From Scylla paramamosain (taxonomy: Eukaryota > Arthropoda > Malacostraca > Decapoda > Portunidae): 64,000 nucleotides of DNA. Position numbers and translations under genes: made by a program. The notes below the pieces were generated by a model. That model had not been told where the DNA came from. It did not search any database and saw nothing but the letters and a program-made list of their open reading frames with translations. Every line of letters starts with the position of its first letter. The first letter of the stretch is position 1. This document shows positions 17,530 through 29,239 of this stretch, piece after piece. The DNA is taken from the NCBI RefSeq assembly GCF_035594125.1, contig NC_087185.1, positions 9,626,501-9,690,500 of the forward strand, given 5' to 3'.

Positions 17530-18011
17530 AGTTTTTTCTTACAGTTCCCAAGTGCCTCAGCACTAACAACTTGATTAATACGTCCGTTCCAATTATCTAC
17601 TACTCTATTTGAGAACCAATTCCTTCCTGTCTCCTTTTTGAACATCAAGTTTTCAGGCTTGAACCCGTTTTTCTTGTTCTATCATGGTTACAGATTCTAA
17701 GAATTTTCCTTATGTTCCCCTTGTTATAACCCATGTACCACATAAAGACTTCTATCAGCTCCAACTCTTAACCTACGTCTCTCTAAAGAATGTAAATTTA
17801 ACAGCTTGAATCTCGCTTCGTAAGGAATACTCCTCATCCCCTGTATCCTTTTAGTCATTCTCCTTTGAAGTGATTCTAATAGACCTTTATCCTTCCTGTG
17901 ATGTGGTGACCAGAATTGGACAGCGTAGTCTAGATGAAGTCTGACCAGCGCCAAATGTAACTTTAATATTACTTCGGGAGTTCTACTTTTAGCACTCCTG
18001 AAAATGAATCA
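17530..18011 (-). pseudogene. LINE copy 2 C-terminal region
   Basis: Translation shows EVILKLHLALVRLHLDYAVQ, FWSPHHRKDKGLLES, MTKRIQGMRSIPYEARFKLL and LHSLERRRLR. It then loses frame near 17750 at a Val-Gly-Ala-Asp-Arg junction, where copy 1 continues as DLREVFKWYMGYNKG. The segment opens just after the shared TGA at 18009-18011. The 20-bp palindrome of copy 1 is absent here; that site reads GTTTTCAGGCTTGAACC. Confidence 0.82.
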
Positions 18012-18098
18012 TAATACACTATTTGCTTTGTTTCTGGCCTCTTTGCATTGCTTTCTTAGACGGAGTTCAGAGCTAACTTTAAATCTCAAATTTTTTTC

Positions 18099-18790
18099 TT
18101 ACCCTGAACCTACCAGAACTTGGTTGTTCATTGTGTAACTACTGTGTGAGTTTCTTTTACTTAAGCTAAATGCTTTGCATTTGTTGATATTAAACTGCAT
18201 TTGCCATCTGTCTGTCCATTCGTTCATCCTATCCAAATCTGCCTGCAAGGCGATGGTATGCGATTCTGACCTAATTAATCTACACATTCTCGTGTCATAC
18301 GCAAATTTACTAACAACACTACTGATTCCACTATCCAGGTCATTGACATATAATACAAACAACATCAGCCCTAATACTAATAATCCCTTTGTCACCCCAA
18401 TAATTACTTGACCCCTTTCGGATTTAGAGCCGTTTATTACAACACTCTGTCGCCTGCTGCTTAGCCATGACCTTATCCAATCTAAACACCTCATGTCTCT
18501 CGTGCGCCCTAACCTTTCTCAGTAGCCTCTGGTGGGGTACCTTGTCAAACGCTTTACTAAAGTCCTGATATAGGATGCCATAACTATCACCATTATCTTC
18601 CGCCTTGTAAACCTTACTGTATAAACTTACCAAGATTGTCAGGTAAGACTCCCCCTTCGTGAAGCCATGCTGTAACTGATTTATCAAGTTATATTTGTCT
18701 AAATGCTCTTAAATGTTCTTCGCTATTATTGACTCCATTATTTTACATTCAACAGAAGTTAAGCTGACAGGTCTATAATTAGACGTTAAT
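18099..18790 (-). pseudogene. LINE copy 2 reverse transcriptase palm and fingers
   Basis: In order from the N-terminal side, one frame (ORF at 18424-18687) has QHGFTKGESYL and then motif A, YQDFSKAFDKVPHQRLL, near 18520-18566, with the first catalytic Asp kept. A frameshift near 18490 moves the reading to the next frame (ORF at 18099-18494) with WIRSWLSSRRQSVVINGSKS, the altered motif B (GVTKGLLVLG), FVLYVNDLDSG, and the catalytic box. FADD has become FAYD by a codon change at about 18297-18299, so a catalytic Asp is lost. It then runs into DRWQMQFNINKCK. Catalytically dead by sequence. Confidence 0.87.
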
Positions 18791-18889
18791 TTTTTTTTTC
18801 TCCTTTTTTAAAGGTAGGTACTATATTTGCCTGCCTCCACATTACCGATACCTCACATGACTAAAGTGATTTCCTAAGGACAGAAACTA

Positions 18890-19430
18890 ACAATTTACTT
18901 ATAACCTTTTTCCATTCCTTAAATACTCTGGAATATATTTCATCTGGTCCTGGGGACTTGAACTTTTCAGCTTATCTATCTTCTGTTCCACTATCTCTTT
19001 AGTTATGGTAATATCTGTCAGCTTCTCATTTTCTTCTACTCTAAATATCTTGTCACTATTCGGCAAATCCTGCATGTTTTCCTGGGCAAAGACAGTTAAA
19101 AAATACTCGTTCACAATTTTACTAATCTCCTCCCAACAACTAAGCAGGTTCCATTCTGCTGTCTTTAAGGAACTATTGTTTCTCTATTCTTCGTCTTATA
19201 TGCCTGATAAAATCCCTTGGGGTCCATCTTCGCTTGGCTAGCTACCTTTAATTCATAACTATTTTTAGCTTTCCTTGTTAAACTCCTGACTTTTCAAATT
19301 CATTATATTATGGTCTTAAAACCACTTCCCCTGTCTTTAATCTCATATATACTTCTTTTTCGCCCTATGTAATGTTTTAACCTCAGTCATACATTTAGGA
19401 TCATTCTTCTGCGATCTTATTCTTCTGTAA
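18890..19430 (-). pseudogene. LINE copy 2 connector upstream of RT
   Basis: Shows MNEYFLTVFAQENMQ, FRVEENEKLTDITITKEIVE and DKLKSSS, then after a frameshift near 18960 SPGPDEIYSRVFK. Further toward the 5' side it gives KVASQAKMDPKGFYQ-like and WMTEVKTLHRA-like stretches broken by stops. The layout matches copies 1 and 3. Confidence 0.75.
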
Positions 19431-19480
19431 GGGATATTCCCTAACTGTCCTGAATGTAATTTATCAACGAAATATTTATT

Positions 19481-21826
19481 TCGCTTCTCTATAAAGGGTG
19501 TTTTGCTTGAGTTTTAGCGTTTCTGTACATAAGAACCTTTAAAACACGTTTTTAGTAATGTTATTTTGTATTCCTGTATGGAGCGCTTTCCATGCTTTTC
19601 AGCGTTTTGGTGTCTAACACGTTGAAAAACACTCAAAAGACACGTTGATGATAATGTCGTTTCGTTTCCCGATAAAGGGGGCTTCCAATGCATTTTGTCT
19701 TTTGGTACTTAACAATATGAAAAAAAAAGTTTAAGTAAAAGTTTTCGGTAGAGTTATTTTTCCATATAAAGTTCTAATCATGTGTTTTTGAGTTTTGGTA
19801 CCTAAAAAGCTCAAAATCTCTCATAATACACTTTTCTCGTAATGTCTTTTCTTTTCTCCATGTAGGATGCTTTGCGTGTAATTTGGCACTTTTATACTTA
19901 ACAAGCACAAAACAATCAAAATACAAGTTTTTGGTAATGTCAATTTGTTTCTCCGTAAAGGTTGTTTTGCATGCTTTTCAGCGATTTCGGATGTAAAAGA
20001 TGAAAAACACTCTAAAGTTACTTTCTTGGTAATGTTATTTTATATTGCCAAATAGGGTGCTTTCAATGCTTTTCAGCATTTTGATTCCTAACACCCAAGT
20101 AAACACTCAAAAGACACGTTTCCTGTAATATCGTTTTGCTTCTTCATATAGGGATCTGCATGCATTATGATGTTTTGCTACATAATGTGAAAAACGCTCT
20201 AAATAAAGATTTTAGGTAATGTTGTTCTTTTTCTCTATATAGGGTGCTATTCATCCTTTTTAGCGTTTTGGTACTTAGGATGCTTACTTAGGAAGCTCAA
20301 AAATACAAATAAAACTTGTTTCTCCAAATGTTTTTCCATTTCCCCATATAGGATGCTTCGTATGTATTTTGACTTTTTGGTACATAAAAAGGAATAAAAA
20401 AACACTCAAAAACACGTGTTTGGTGATGTTCTGCTTCTCTATTAAGAGATATAGAATATGTTTTATTTTCATTCAGGCGGTTTAGTGTTTGGCACCTAAG
20501 AGACTCAAAACACTGGTAATGCACGTTTCTCGTAATGTCCTATCGTTTCCTCATACAGGGTGCTTTACATGCATTTTTAAGATGATGTACGTAACAGACT
20601 CAAAAAGACTCAAAATACACGTTTTTGGTATTTTTTTTTCTATTTGGTAAGATTATTCGTGTTTGTTGCACGTGTTTTAGCGTTTTGGAACGTAAAAAGT
20701 TTAAAACACTTAAAAGACATGCTTATTATTTTGCATTTCTATATAAGGTGTTTTCCATGTTATTTAGCGTTTTCGTGCCTAACACGCTGAAAAACACATA
20801 AAAACACATTTCTTACATTGTTGTTGAATTTTCTCGTATAGCGAGCAAGCATTATGGTGTTTTGCTACCTGACAATGTGAAAAACATTCAAATTACACGA
20901 TTTTGGTAATGTTTTTTCTTTTTCCATTTTTGCGTTTTGGTACCTGAGAAGCTAAAAAAAAAAAAAAAAAACTCATAATACACGTTTTCTGTCATGTCCT
21001 TTCGTTTCCTCATATAGGCTATTTTTGGTGCTTTGGTACCTAACAGGGTGTTTGCATGTATTTTGACATTTTAGTTCGTAAGAACCTAAAAAACACTCTA
21101 AAGACACGTTTTAGTAAAGTTGTTTTGTATTCCCCTATGGGGTGATTTCGTTGCTTTTTACTGATTTGGTGCCTAACACGCTCAAAAAATAACAAAAGAC
21201 AAGTTTCAAGTGATTTCGTTTCGTTTCTTCATATAGGTTGCTTTACATGCATGTTGGCGTTTTGGTAATTATCAGTTTTAAAAAAATACCCGTTTTTGGT
21301 AAATTTGTTCTTTTTCTTCAGAGCACTATTGAAGTACTGATTTGGTACTTAAGAAAGTAATAAAAAAAAAACAACAACAAACGTTTCTCGTAATGTCCTT
21401 TTTATTTCCATATGCATGGTGATTTGTTTGATGAGAGGCGATTTTGTACATAATGAGCTCAAAGAAAAAAAAAAAATACACGTTTTTGGTTAATGTATTC
21501 TATTTCTCTATATATATGGTATTTTCATATGTTTTTAAAGTCGTTTCATATATTTCTATATGGGTCTTTGCATGAATTTTGGCTTTTTGGTAACTAACAA
21601 TGTCATAACACTCAAAATGCATGTTTTTTTTTTTTTTGCAGTGTTGTTCTGTTTCTCCATATAGAGTGTCTTTCATGCGTTTTACCCTTTTGATACTAAG
21701 AAAATCAAAAACACTCATAATACACGTTTCTCGTAATGTCTTAATTTTTCCCATATAGGGTATTTCCGATTCATTTAGGCTTTTTTTTACGTAACAATCT
21801 TACAAAAGACTCAAAATACTTGTTTT
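19481..21826 (+). repeat. Class C satellite, block 2 (paralogue of 4106-6300)
   Basis: Collinear with 4106-6300 monomer by monomer, for example GATAAAGGGGGCTTCC at about 19670 and 4293, and GAGCAAGCATTATGGTG at 20842, matching 5392. It keeps monomers missing from block 1, near 19905-19975, 20760-20800 and 21555-21640. It ends abruptly at about 21826, where CAAAATACTTGTTTT joins a class A monomer (GTGCGTTTTAGCG, AGGAGCTTATAAACAC). No (TA)n or class B follows here, unlike block 1. No gene is seen. Confidence 0.85.
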
Positions 21827-24800
21827 GTGTGCGTTTTAGCGTTTTCGTGTGTAAGGAGCTTATAAACACTTAAAGGCAAGTTATTGGTAAAAGTTGGTTT
21901 TATTCCCATGTAATGTGCTTGCCCTGCTTTTTAGTGCTTTATTGCCTAACACGCTCAAAAAAACTCAAAGGACACTTATCTGGTAATATTTTTTATTCAC
22001 ACATAAAGCTAGTTTCGCATGCAATTTGGGGTTTTGGTAAGTAAGAATGTTAAAAAGATTCAAAATACACCCATTTGGTAAGGTTGTTCTGTTTCTCAAT
22101 TAAGTGTGTTATTCAAGAATTTCAGCATTTTGGTATCTAAGAAACATCTCCATATACACGAGTTTTTGCGTGTTTTGCCTTGTGGTTCTTGTGAAACTAT
22201 AAAACACTCATTATACACGTTTCTCGTAAAGTCCTATTCTTTCCCAATATAGAGTGCTTTGCAACTATTTTCGCGTTTTCTATAGGTAACAAGCTCAAAA
22301 ATACTCAAAATATAACTTTTTAGCAATATTATTCTATTTCTTCATATTGGTTGGTTTGCATCCGTTTTAATGTTTTTTCTAAGTAAAACACTAAAAGACA
22401 CGTTTTCATTAATTTTGTTTTGGATTCCCATATAGAGTGATTTCCATATTGTTTATCGTTTTGGTGCCTAACTTGCTGAAAAACACTCAAAAGACAGGTA
22501 TCTGGTAAAGTCGTTTAATTTCCTCATATAGGTGGATTTGCATACACTTTAGGGTTTGGTACATAACAGTCCGAAAAAAAAGCTAAAATTAACTTTTTTC
22601 ATAATATTATTTTTTCACATAATTTCCCTGAATTTTGCCAGAATTTTGGCATCTCGGTACCTATGAAGATAACAAAAAAAAAAAAAAAAAAAAATCCTAG
22701 TTTTTATTTATTTATTTATTTTCTCTATAAAGAGTGTTATTTGTGGGTGTTAACTCTTTTCGTTCTTATGGAACTTAAAAACACTCATAATACACGTTTC
22801 TCGTAATGTTCTTTCGTTTCCCAAACATAGGGTTCTTTGCATGTATTTAACCGTTTTTATACGTAACAGATCAAAAACACTGAAAATTCATGTTTTTCGT
22901 AATGTTATTTTGTTTCTCCATAAAGGGTGTTTTGCATGCATTTTAGCGTTTTGGTATGTAAGGAGCTAAAAAACACTTAAAGACAAGTTCTTGGTAAATG
23001 TTGGTTTTATTCCCATTAAATGTCATTGCCATGCTTTTTTGTGCTTTATTGCCTAACACGCTCAAAAACACTCAAAAGACACCTTTTTTCTGGTAATGTC
23101 ATTAATTTCCCACATAAAGCTAGTTTCGCATGTAATTTCGGGTTTTGGTAACTAAGAATGTGAAAAACACTCAAAATACACACATTTGGTAAGGTTGTTC
23201 TGTTTCTCAATTAAGAGTGTTATTCATGAATTTCAGCATTTTGGTATTTAAGAAACATCTGCATATCTACGAGTTTTTGCTTGTTTTGCCTTGTGCTTCT
23301 TGTGAAACTATAAAATACTCATTATAAACGTTTCTCGTAATGTCATTTTGTTTACCAATATAGAGAGATTTGCATCCATTTTCGCTCAAAAACACAAAAA
23401 ATACCTTTTTGGTAATATTATTCTATTTCATGATATTGATTGATTTGCATTCGTTTTAGCGTTTTTCTACATAAAACACTGAAAAGACACGTTTTCAGTA
23501 CTTTTGTTTTGGATTCCCAGAGTGACTTCCATATCATTTATTGTTTTGGTGCCTAACATACTGAAAAACAGGCAAAAGACAGGTTTCAGGTAAAGTCGTT
23601 TAATTTCCTCATATAGGTGGCTCTACATGCACTTTAAGGTTCGGTACATATCAGACTGAAAAAAGCTAAAATTAACTTTTTTGATATTCTTTTTTTCACA
23701 TAATTTCCCTGAATTTTGCCAGAATTTTGGCATCTGGGTACCTATGAAGATCAATAACAATTATTTATTTATTTATTTTTTCTCTATAAAGACTGTTATT
23801 TCTGGGTTTAAGCTTTTTGGTACTTAAGGAACGTATAAACACTCATAATACTCGTTTCTCGTAATGCCCTTTTGTTTCCTAAAGATAAGGTTCTTTGCAT
23901 GTATTTAAGCGTTTTTATAGGTAACATGATCAAAAACACTCAAAATATACCTTTTTGGTAATGTTATTCTATTTCTTCATATTGGTTGGTTTCCATCCGT
24001 TTTAGCGTTTTTCTGCGTAAAACACAGAAAAGACACGTTTTCAGTAATTTTGTTTTGGATTCCCATATAGAGTGACTTCCATGTTATTTATCGTTTTGGT
24101 GCCTAACATGCTGAAAAACACTCAAAAGACAGGTTTCTTGTAAAGTCGTTTAATTCCCCCATATAGGTGGCTTTACATACACTTTAGGGTTTGGTACATA
24201 ACAGTCCGTAAAAAAAAAAGCTAAAATTAACCTTTTCCATAATATTTTTTTTTCACGTAATTTTCCTGAATTTTGCCAAAATTTTGGCATCTCGGTACCT
24301 ATGAAGATCAATAAAAAAAATGCTATTTTTTTTTTCTCTATAAAGAGTGTTATTTGTAGGTATTAGCTTTTTGGTACTTAAGGAACTTATAAATACTCAT
24401 AATACACATTCCTCGTAATGTCCTTTTATTCCCAAACATAGGGTTCTTTGCATGTATTTAAGCGTTTTTTATTGGTAACAAGTTCAAAAACACTCAAAAT
24501 ACATGTTTTTGATAATGTTATTCTGTTTTTCCATAAAGGGTGTTTTGCATGGGTTTTAGCGTTTTGGTATGTAAGGAGCTCAAAAAAAATTAAAGACAAG
24601 TTCTTGGTAAAAGTTGGTTATATTCCCATGTAATGTGATTGCCCTGATTTTTAGTGCTTTATTGCCTAACACGCTGAAAAACACTAAGAAGACACTTTTC
24701 TAGTAATTTCTTTTTTTTCCACAGTTTTGCATGTAATTTGGGGTTGGACCACTAAGAATGTGAAAAAAACACTCAAAATACACTCATTTTCTAAGATTGT

Positions 24801-27800
24801 TCTGTTTCTCAATTAAGAGTGTTATTCATGAGTTTCAGCATTTTTGGTATCTAAGAAACTTCTCCATATATACGAGTTTTTGCATGCTTCGCCTTATGGT
24901 TCTTGAAAACTATTAAAACATTCATTATACAATTTTCTTGTAATATCCTTTTGTTTCCCAATATAGACTGCTTTGCATTCATTTTTTTTTTTTGTAGGTA
25001 ACAAGCTCAAAAACACTCAACTTTTTTGTAATATTATTCTTTCCTCATATTGGTTGGTTTGCATCCGTTTTAGCGTTCTACGCTAAAACTGAAAAGACAC
25101 GTTTTCAGTAATATTGTTGAAATTGCTGAAAACACCCAAAGACACGTTTCTTGTAAAACCGTGTAATTTCCCCATATAGGTGGCTTTGCATGCACTTCTG
25201 GGTTTCGTACATAACTCCGGAAAAAGCTAAAATTATTTTTTTATTTTTTTTCACATAATTTCAATGAATTTTCTCAGAATTTTGGCATCTCGGTACCTAT
25301 GAAGATGAATAAAAAAAAAAAATCTATTTTTTTTATTTATTTTTTTTCTCTATAAAGAGTGTTATTTGTGGGTTTTAGATTTTTGGTACTTAAGGAACTT
25401 AAAAATACTCATAATACACGATATTCGTAATGTCCTTTCTTTTCACAAACATAGCGTTCTTTGCATGTATTTAAGCGATTTTATAGGTAACATGATCAAA
25501 AACACTCAAAATACATGTTTTTGGGAATGTTATTCTGTTTCTCCATAAAGGTTGTTTTGCATGCGTTTAGTGTTTTGGTATGTAAGGAGTTAAAAAACAC
25601 TTAAAGGCAATTTCTTCGTAAAATTTGGTTTTATTTCAATGTAATGTGATTGTTCTGCTTTTTAGTGTTTTGTTGCATGTAACGCTCAAAAACACTCAAA
25701 AGACACTTTTCTGGTAATGTCATTTTTTTTCCCACATAAAGCTAGTTTCGCATGTAATTTGGGATTTTCGTAACTAAGAATGTGAAAAACACTCAAAATA
25801 CACACATTTGGTAAGGTAGTTCTGTTTTTAAATTAAAAGTGTTATTCATGAGTTTTAGCGTTTTGGTATGTAAGAAACTTCTCTATATACACGAGTTTTT
25901 GCGTTTTTTGCCTCGTGGGTCTTGTGAAACTATAAAACACTCATTATACACGTTTCTTGTAATGTCCTTTTGCTTCCCAATATAGAGTTCTTTCCATCCA
26001 TTTGCGCTTTTTTTGGAGGTAAAAAGCTCAAAAACACTTTTTGGTAACGTTATTCTATTTCTTCATATTTGTTGGTTTGCATCCGTTTTAGCGTTTTTCT
26101 ACGTAAAACACTGAAAAGACACTTTTTCAGTAATTTTGTTTTGGATTCACATATTGACTGACTTCCATATTATTTAACGTTTTAATGCCTAACATGCTGA
26201 AAAACACTGAAAAGACAGGTTTCTGGTAAAGTCGTTTAACTTCCTTATATAGGTGGCATGCACTTTAGAGTTTGGTACATAAAAATCCGAAAAAGAGCTA
26301 TAATTAACTTTTTTTTTGATAATGTTCTTTTTTTCCACATAAATTCCCTGAATTTTGGCAGAATTTTGGCATCTTGCTACCTATGAAAATCAATATAAAA
26401 AAAAAAGCTATTTTTTCATTTATTTATTTTTTGCTCTATAAAGAGTGTTATTTGTGGGTTTTAACGTTTTGGTTCTTAAGGAACTTAAAAACGGTCCTAA
26501 TACACGTTTCTCGTAATGTCCTTTCGTTTCCCAAACATAGGGTTCTTTGCATGTATTTAAGCGTTTCTATAGGTAACATGATCAAAAACACCTAAAACAC
26601 ATGTTTTTCGTAATGTTATTCTGCTTCTCCATAAAGGAGTTTTTTGCATGCGTTTTAGCGTTTTGGTTTGTAAGGAGGTGAAAAACACTTCAAGGCAAGT
26701 TCTTGGTAAAAGCTGGTTTTATTCCCATGTAATGTGATTGCCCTGTTTATTTATTTTTTTTTGTGATTTATTGCCTAACACGCTCAAAAACACTCAAAAG
26801 ACACTTCTGGTAATGTCATTTTTTTTCCAACATAGTTTCGCGTGCTATTCGGGGTTTTGCTAACTAAGAATGTGAAAACTCTCAAAATACACGCATTTGG
26901 TAAGGTTGTTCTGTTTCTCAATTAATATTGTTATTCATGAGTTTCAGCATTTTGGTATCTAAGAAACTTCTTTATATACACGAGTTTTTGCGTTTTTTGC
27001 CTTGTGGTTCTTGTGAACCACAAGTTCTTTTGCTCAAAAATAATAAGACACTCATTATACACGTTTCTCGTAATGTCCTTTTGTTTCCCAATAGGTAGTG
27101 CTTTGCATCCATTTTCGCGTTTTTTGTATGTAACAAGCTCAAAAACACTCAAAATGTACCTTTTTGGTAATGTTATTTTATTTCCTCATATTGGTTGGTT
27201 TGCATCCGTTTTAGCGTTTTTTCTACGTAAAACACTGGAAAGACACGTTTTCAGTAATTTTGTTTTAGATTCCCATATAGAGTGACTTGCATGTTATTTA
27301 CCGTTATGGTGCCTAACAAGCTGAAAAACACTCATAAGACAGTTTTCTAGCAAAGACGTTTAATTTCCCCATATAGGTGGCTTTGCATGCACTTTAGGGT
27401 TTGGTACATAACAGTACGAAAAAAAAGCTAAAATTAACTTTTTTGATAATTGACTCATAATTTCCTGAATTTTGCCCAAATTTTGGCATCTCGGTACCTC
27501 TGAATATGAAAATGAAAAAAAAAATATAGTATTTTTCTATTTATTTATTTATTTTTTCTCAATAAAGAGTGTTATTTGTTGCTTTTAGCTTTTTGGTAAA
27601 TAATGATCTTAAAAAACACTCATAATATACGTTTCTCGTATTGTGCTTTCGTTTACCAAAAATATGGTTCTTTGCATGTATTTAAGCGTTTTTATTGGTA
27701 ACATGATCAAAAACATTCAAAATGTATGTTTTTGGTAATGTTATTCTCTTTCTCCATAAAGTGTGTTTTGCATGCGTTTTAGCGTTTTGGTATATAAGAA

Positions 27801-29236
27801 GCTCAAAACACTTAAAGGCAAGTTCTTCGTAAAAATTGATTTTATTGCCATTTTAAGGGATTCCCCTGCTTTTTAGTCTTTTATTGCCTATCACGCTCAA
27901 AAACACTCAAAAGACACTTTTCTGAAAATGTTATTTTTTTCCCACATAAAGCTGGTTTCGCATGCAATTTAGGATTTTGGTAACTAAGAATGTGAAAAGC
28001 ACTCAAAAATTAGTAAAGCATTTAAAGCATTTAGTAAAGTTGTTCTGATTCTCAATTATGAGTGTTATTCAATAGTTTCAGCATTTTGATATCTAGGAAA
28101 CTTCTCCATATACACGAGTTTTTGCGTTTTTTGCCTTGTGGTTCTTTTGAACTATAAAACACTCATTATACACTTTTCTTGCAATGTCCCTTTGTTTCCC
28201 AATATAGAGTGCTTTGTATCAATTTTCGCGTTTTTTTTTTGTAGGTAACAAGCTCAAAAACACTCAAAATTTACCTTTTTGGTAATTTTTTTTCTACTTC
28301 TTGATATTGGTTGGTTTGCATCTGTTTTAGCGTTTTTCTACGTAAAACACTGAGAAGACACGTTTTCAGTAATTTTGTTTTGGTTTGCCATATTGAGTGA
28401 GTTCCATGATATTTATCGTTTTGGTGCTTAACATGATGAAAAACACTCAAAACACAGATTTCTGGTAAGGTCGTTTAATTTCCTCATATGGGAAGCTTTG
28501 CATGCACTTTAGTGTTTGGTACATAACAGTCCGAAAAAAAGCTAATATCAATTTTTTTTATAATATTCTCTTATCATATAATTGCCCTAATTTTTCCCAG
28601 AATTTTGGCATCTCGGTACCTATGAAGGTGAATAACAAAAAAAAAAAAAATCCTTTTTTTTATTTATTTATTTAATTTTTTCTAAATAACGAGTGTTATT
28701 TGTGGGGTTTAGGTTTTTGGTAGTTAAGGAACTTAAAAACACTCATAATAAACTTTTCTCGTAATGTCCTTACAATTCCTAAACATAATGTTCTTTGCAT
28801 GTATTTAGACGTTTTTATAGATAACATTAGCAAAAACACTCAAAATACATGTTTTTGGTAATGTTATTCAGTTTCTTCATAAAGTTTGTTTTCCATGCGT
28901 TTAAGCTGTTTGGTATGTAAAAAGCTCAAAAACACATATTAGCAAGTTCTTGGTAAAAGTTGGTTTTATTCCCATGTAATGTGATTCACCTGGTTTTTAG
29001 TACTTCATTGCCTAACACGCTCAAAAACAACTAAAAGACACTTCTGGTAATGTCATTTTTTTCCCTCATAAAGCTAGTTTCGCATACTATTTTGGGTATT
29101 GCTAACTAGGAATATGAAAAACACTCATAATACACGCATTTGCTAAGGTTGTTCTGTTTCTCAATTAAGATTGTTATTCATGAGTTTCAGCATTTTGGTA
29201 TCTAAGAAACTTGTTTATATACACGAGTTTTTGCGT
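21827..29236 (+). repeat. Class A higher-order satellite, block 3 proximal part
   Basis: Units marked by GCATCCGTTTTAGCG-like segments near 22350, 23450, 23990, 25050, 26075, 27200 and 28315. Spacing is about 1.0-1.1 kb, apart from a 0.55-kb short unit at 23450-23990 that has the same internal junction as the one at 14707-15274. The unit near 25.1 kb is the 10-monomer subtype, with ATTGTTGAAATTGC and AACTCCGGAAAA. The region ends at a deletion junction near 29236, where GAGTTTTTGCG is joined to TTTTTCTACGTAAAACACG. No gene is seen. Confidence 0.88.
27001..27024. repeat. 10-bp perfect hairpin in a class A subtype
   Basis: CTTGTGGTTC, a TTGT loop, then GAACCACAAG. Ordinary class A units read CTTGTGGTTCTTGTGAAACT here, so the second arm plus about 20 extra bases (TTCTTTTGCTC, AATAATAAGAC) replaces the usual AAACTATAAAACAC. 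Related copies occur at 53314 and 55322. Confidence 0.85.
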
Positions 29237-29239
29237 TTT

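Larger units (their letters stand above)
17417..19480 (-). mobile_element. CR1-like LINE fragment, copy 2 (longest)
   Basis: Same orientation, truncation point and satellite flanks as copies 1 and 3. It is about 2.06 kb and has the fullest RT domain of the three. The 3' tail (plus-strand AAGAACATAAGAAATAAG) lies at 17417-17440 and the 5' truncation at 19480, next to CGCTTCTCTATAAAGGG. It lacks the endonuclease and ORF1. It carries the shared stop (TGA on the minus strand at 18009-18011), the shared connector frameshift near 18957-18963, and its own catalytic-box substitution. Confidence 0.88.
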
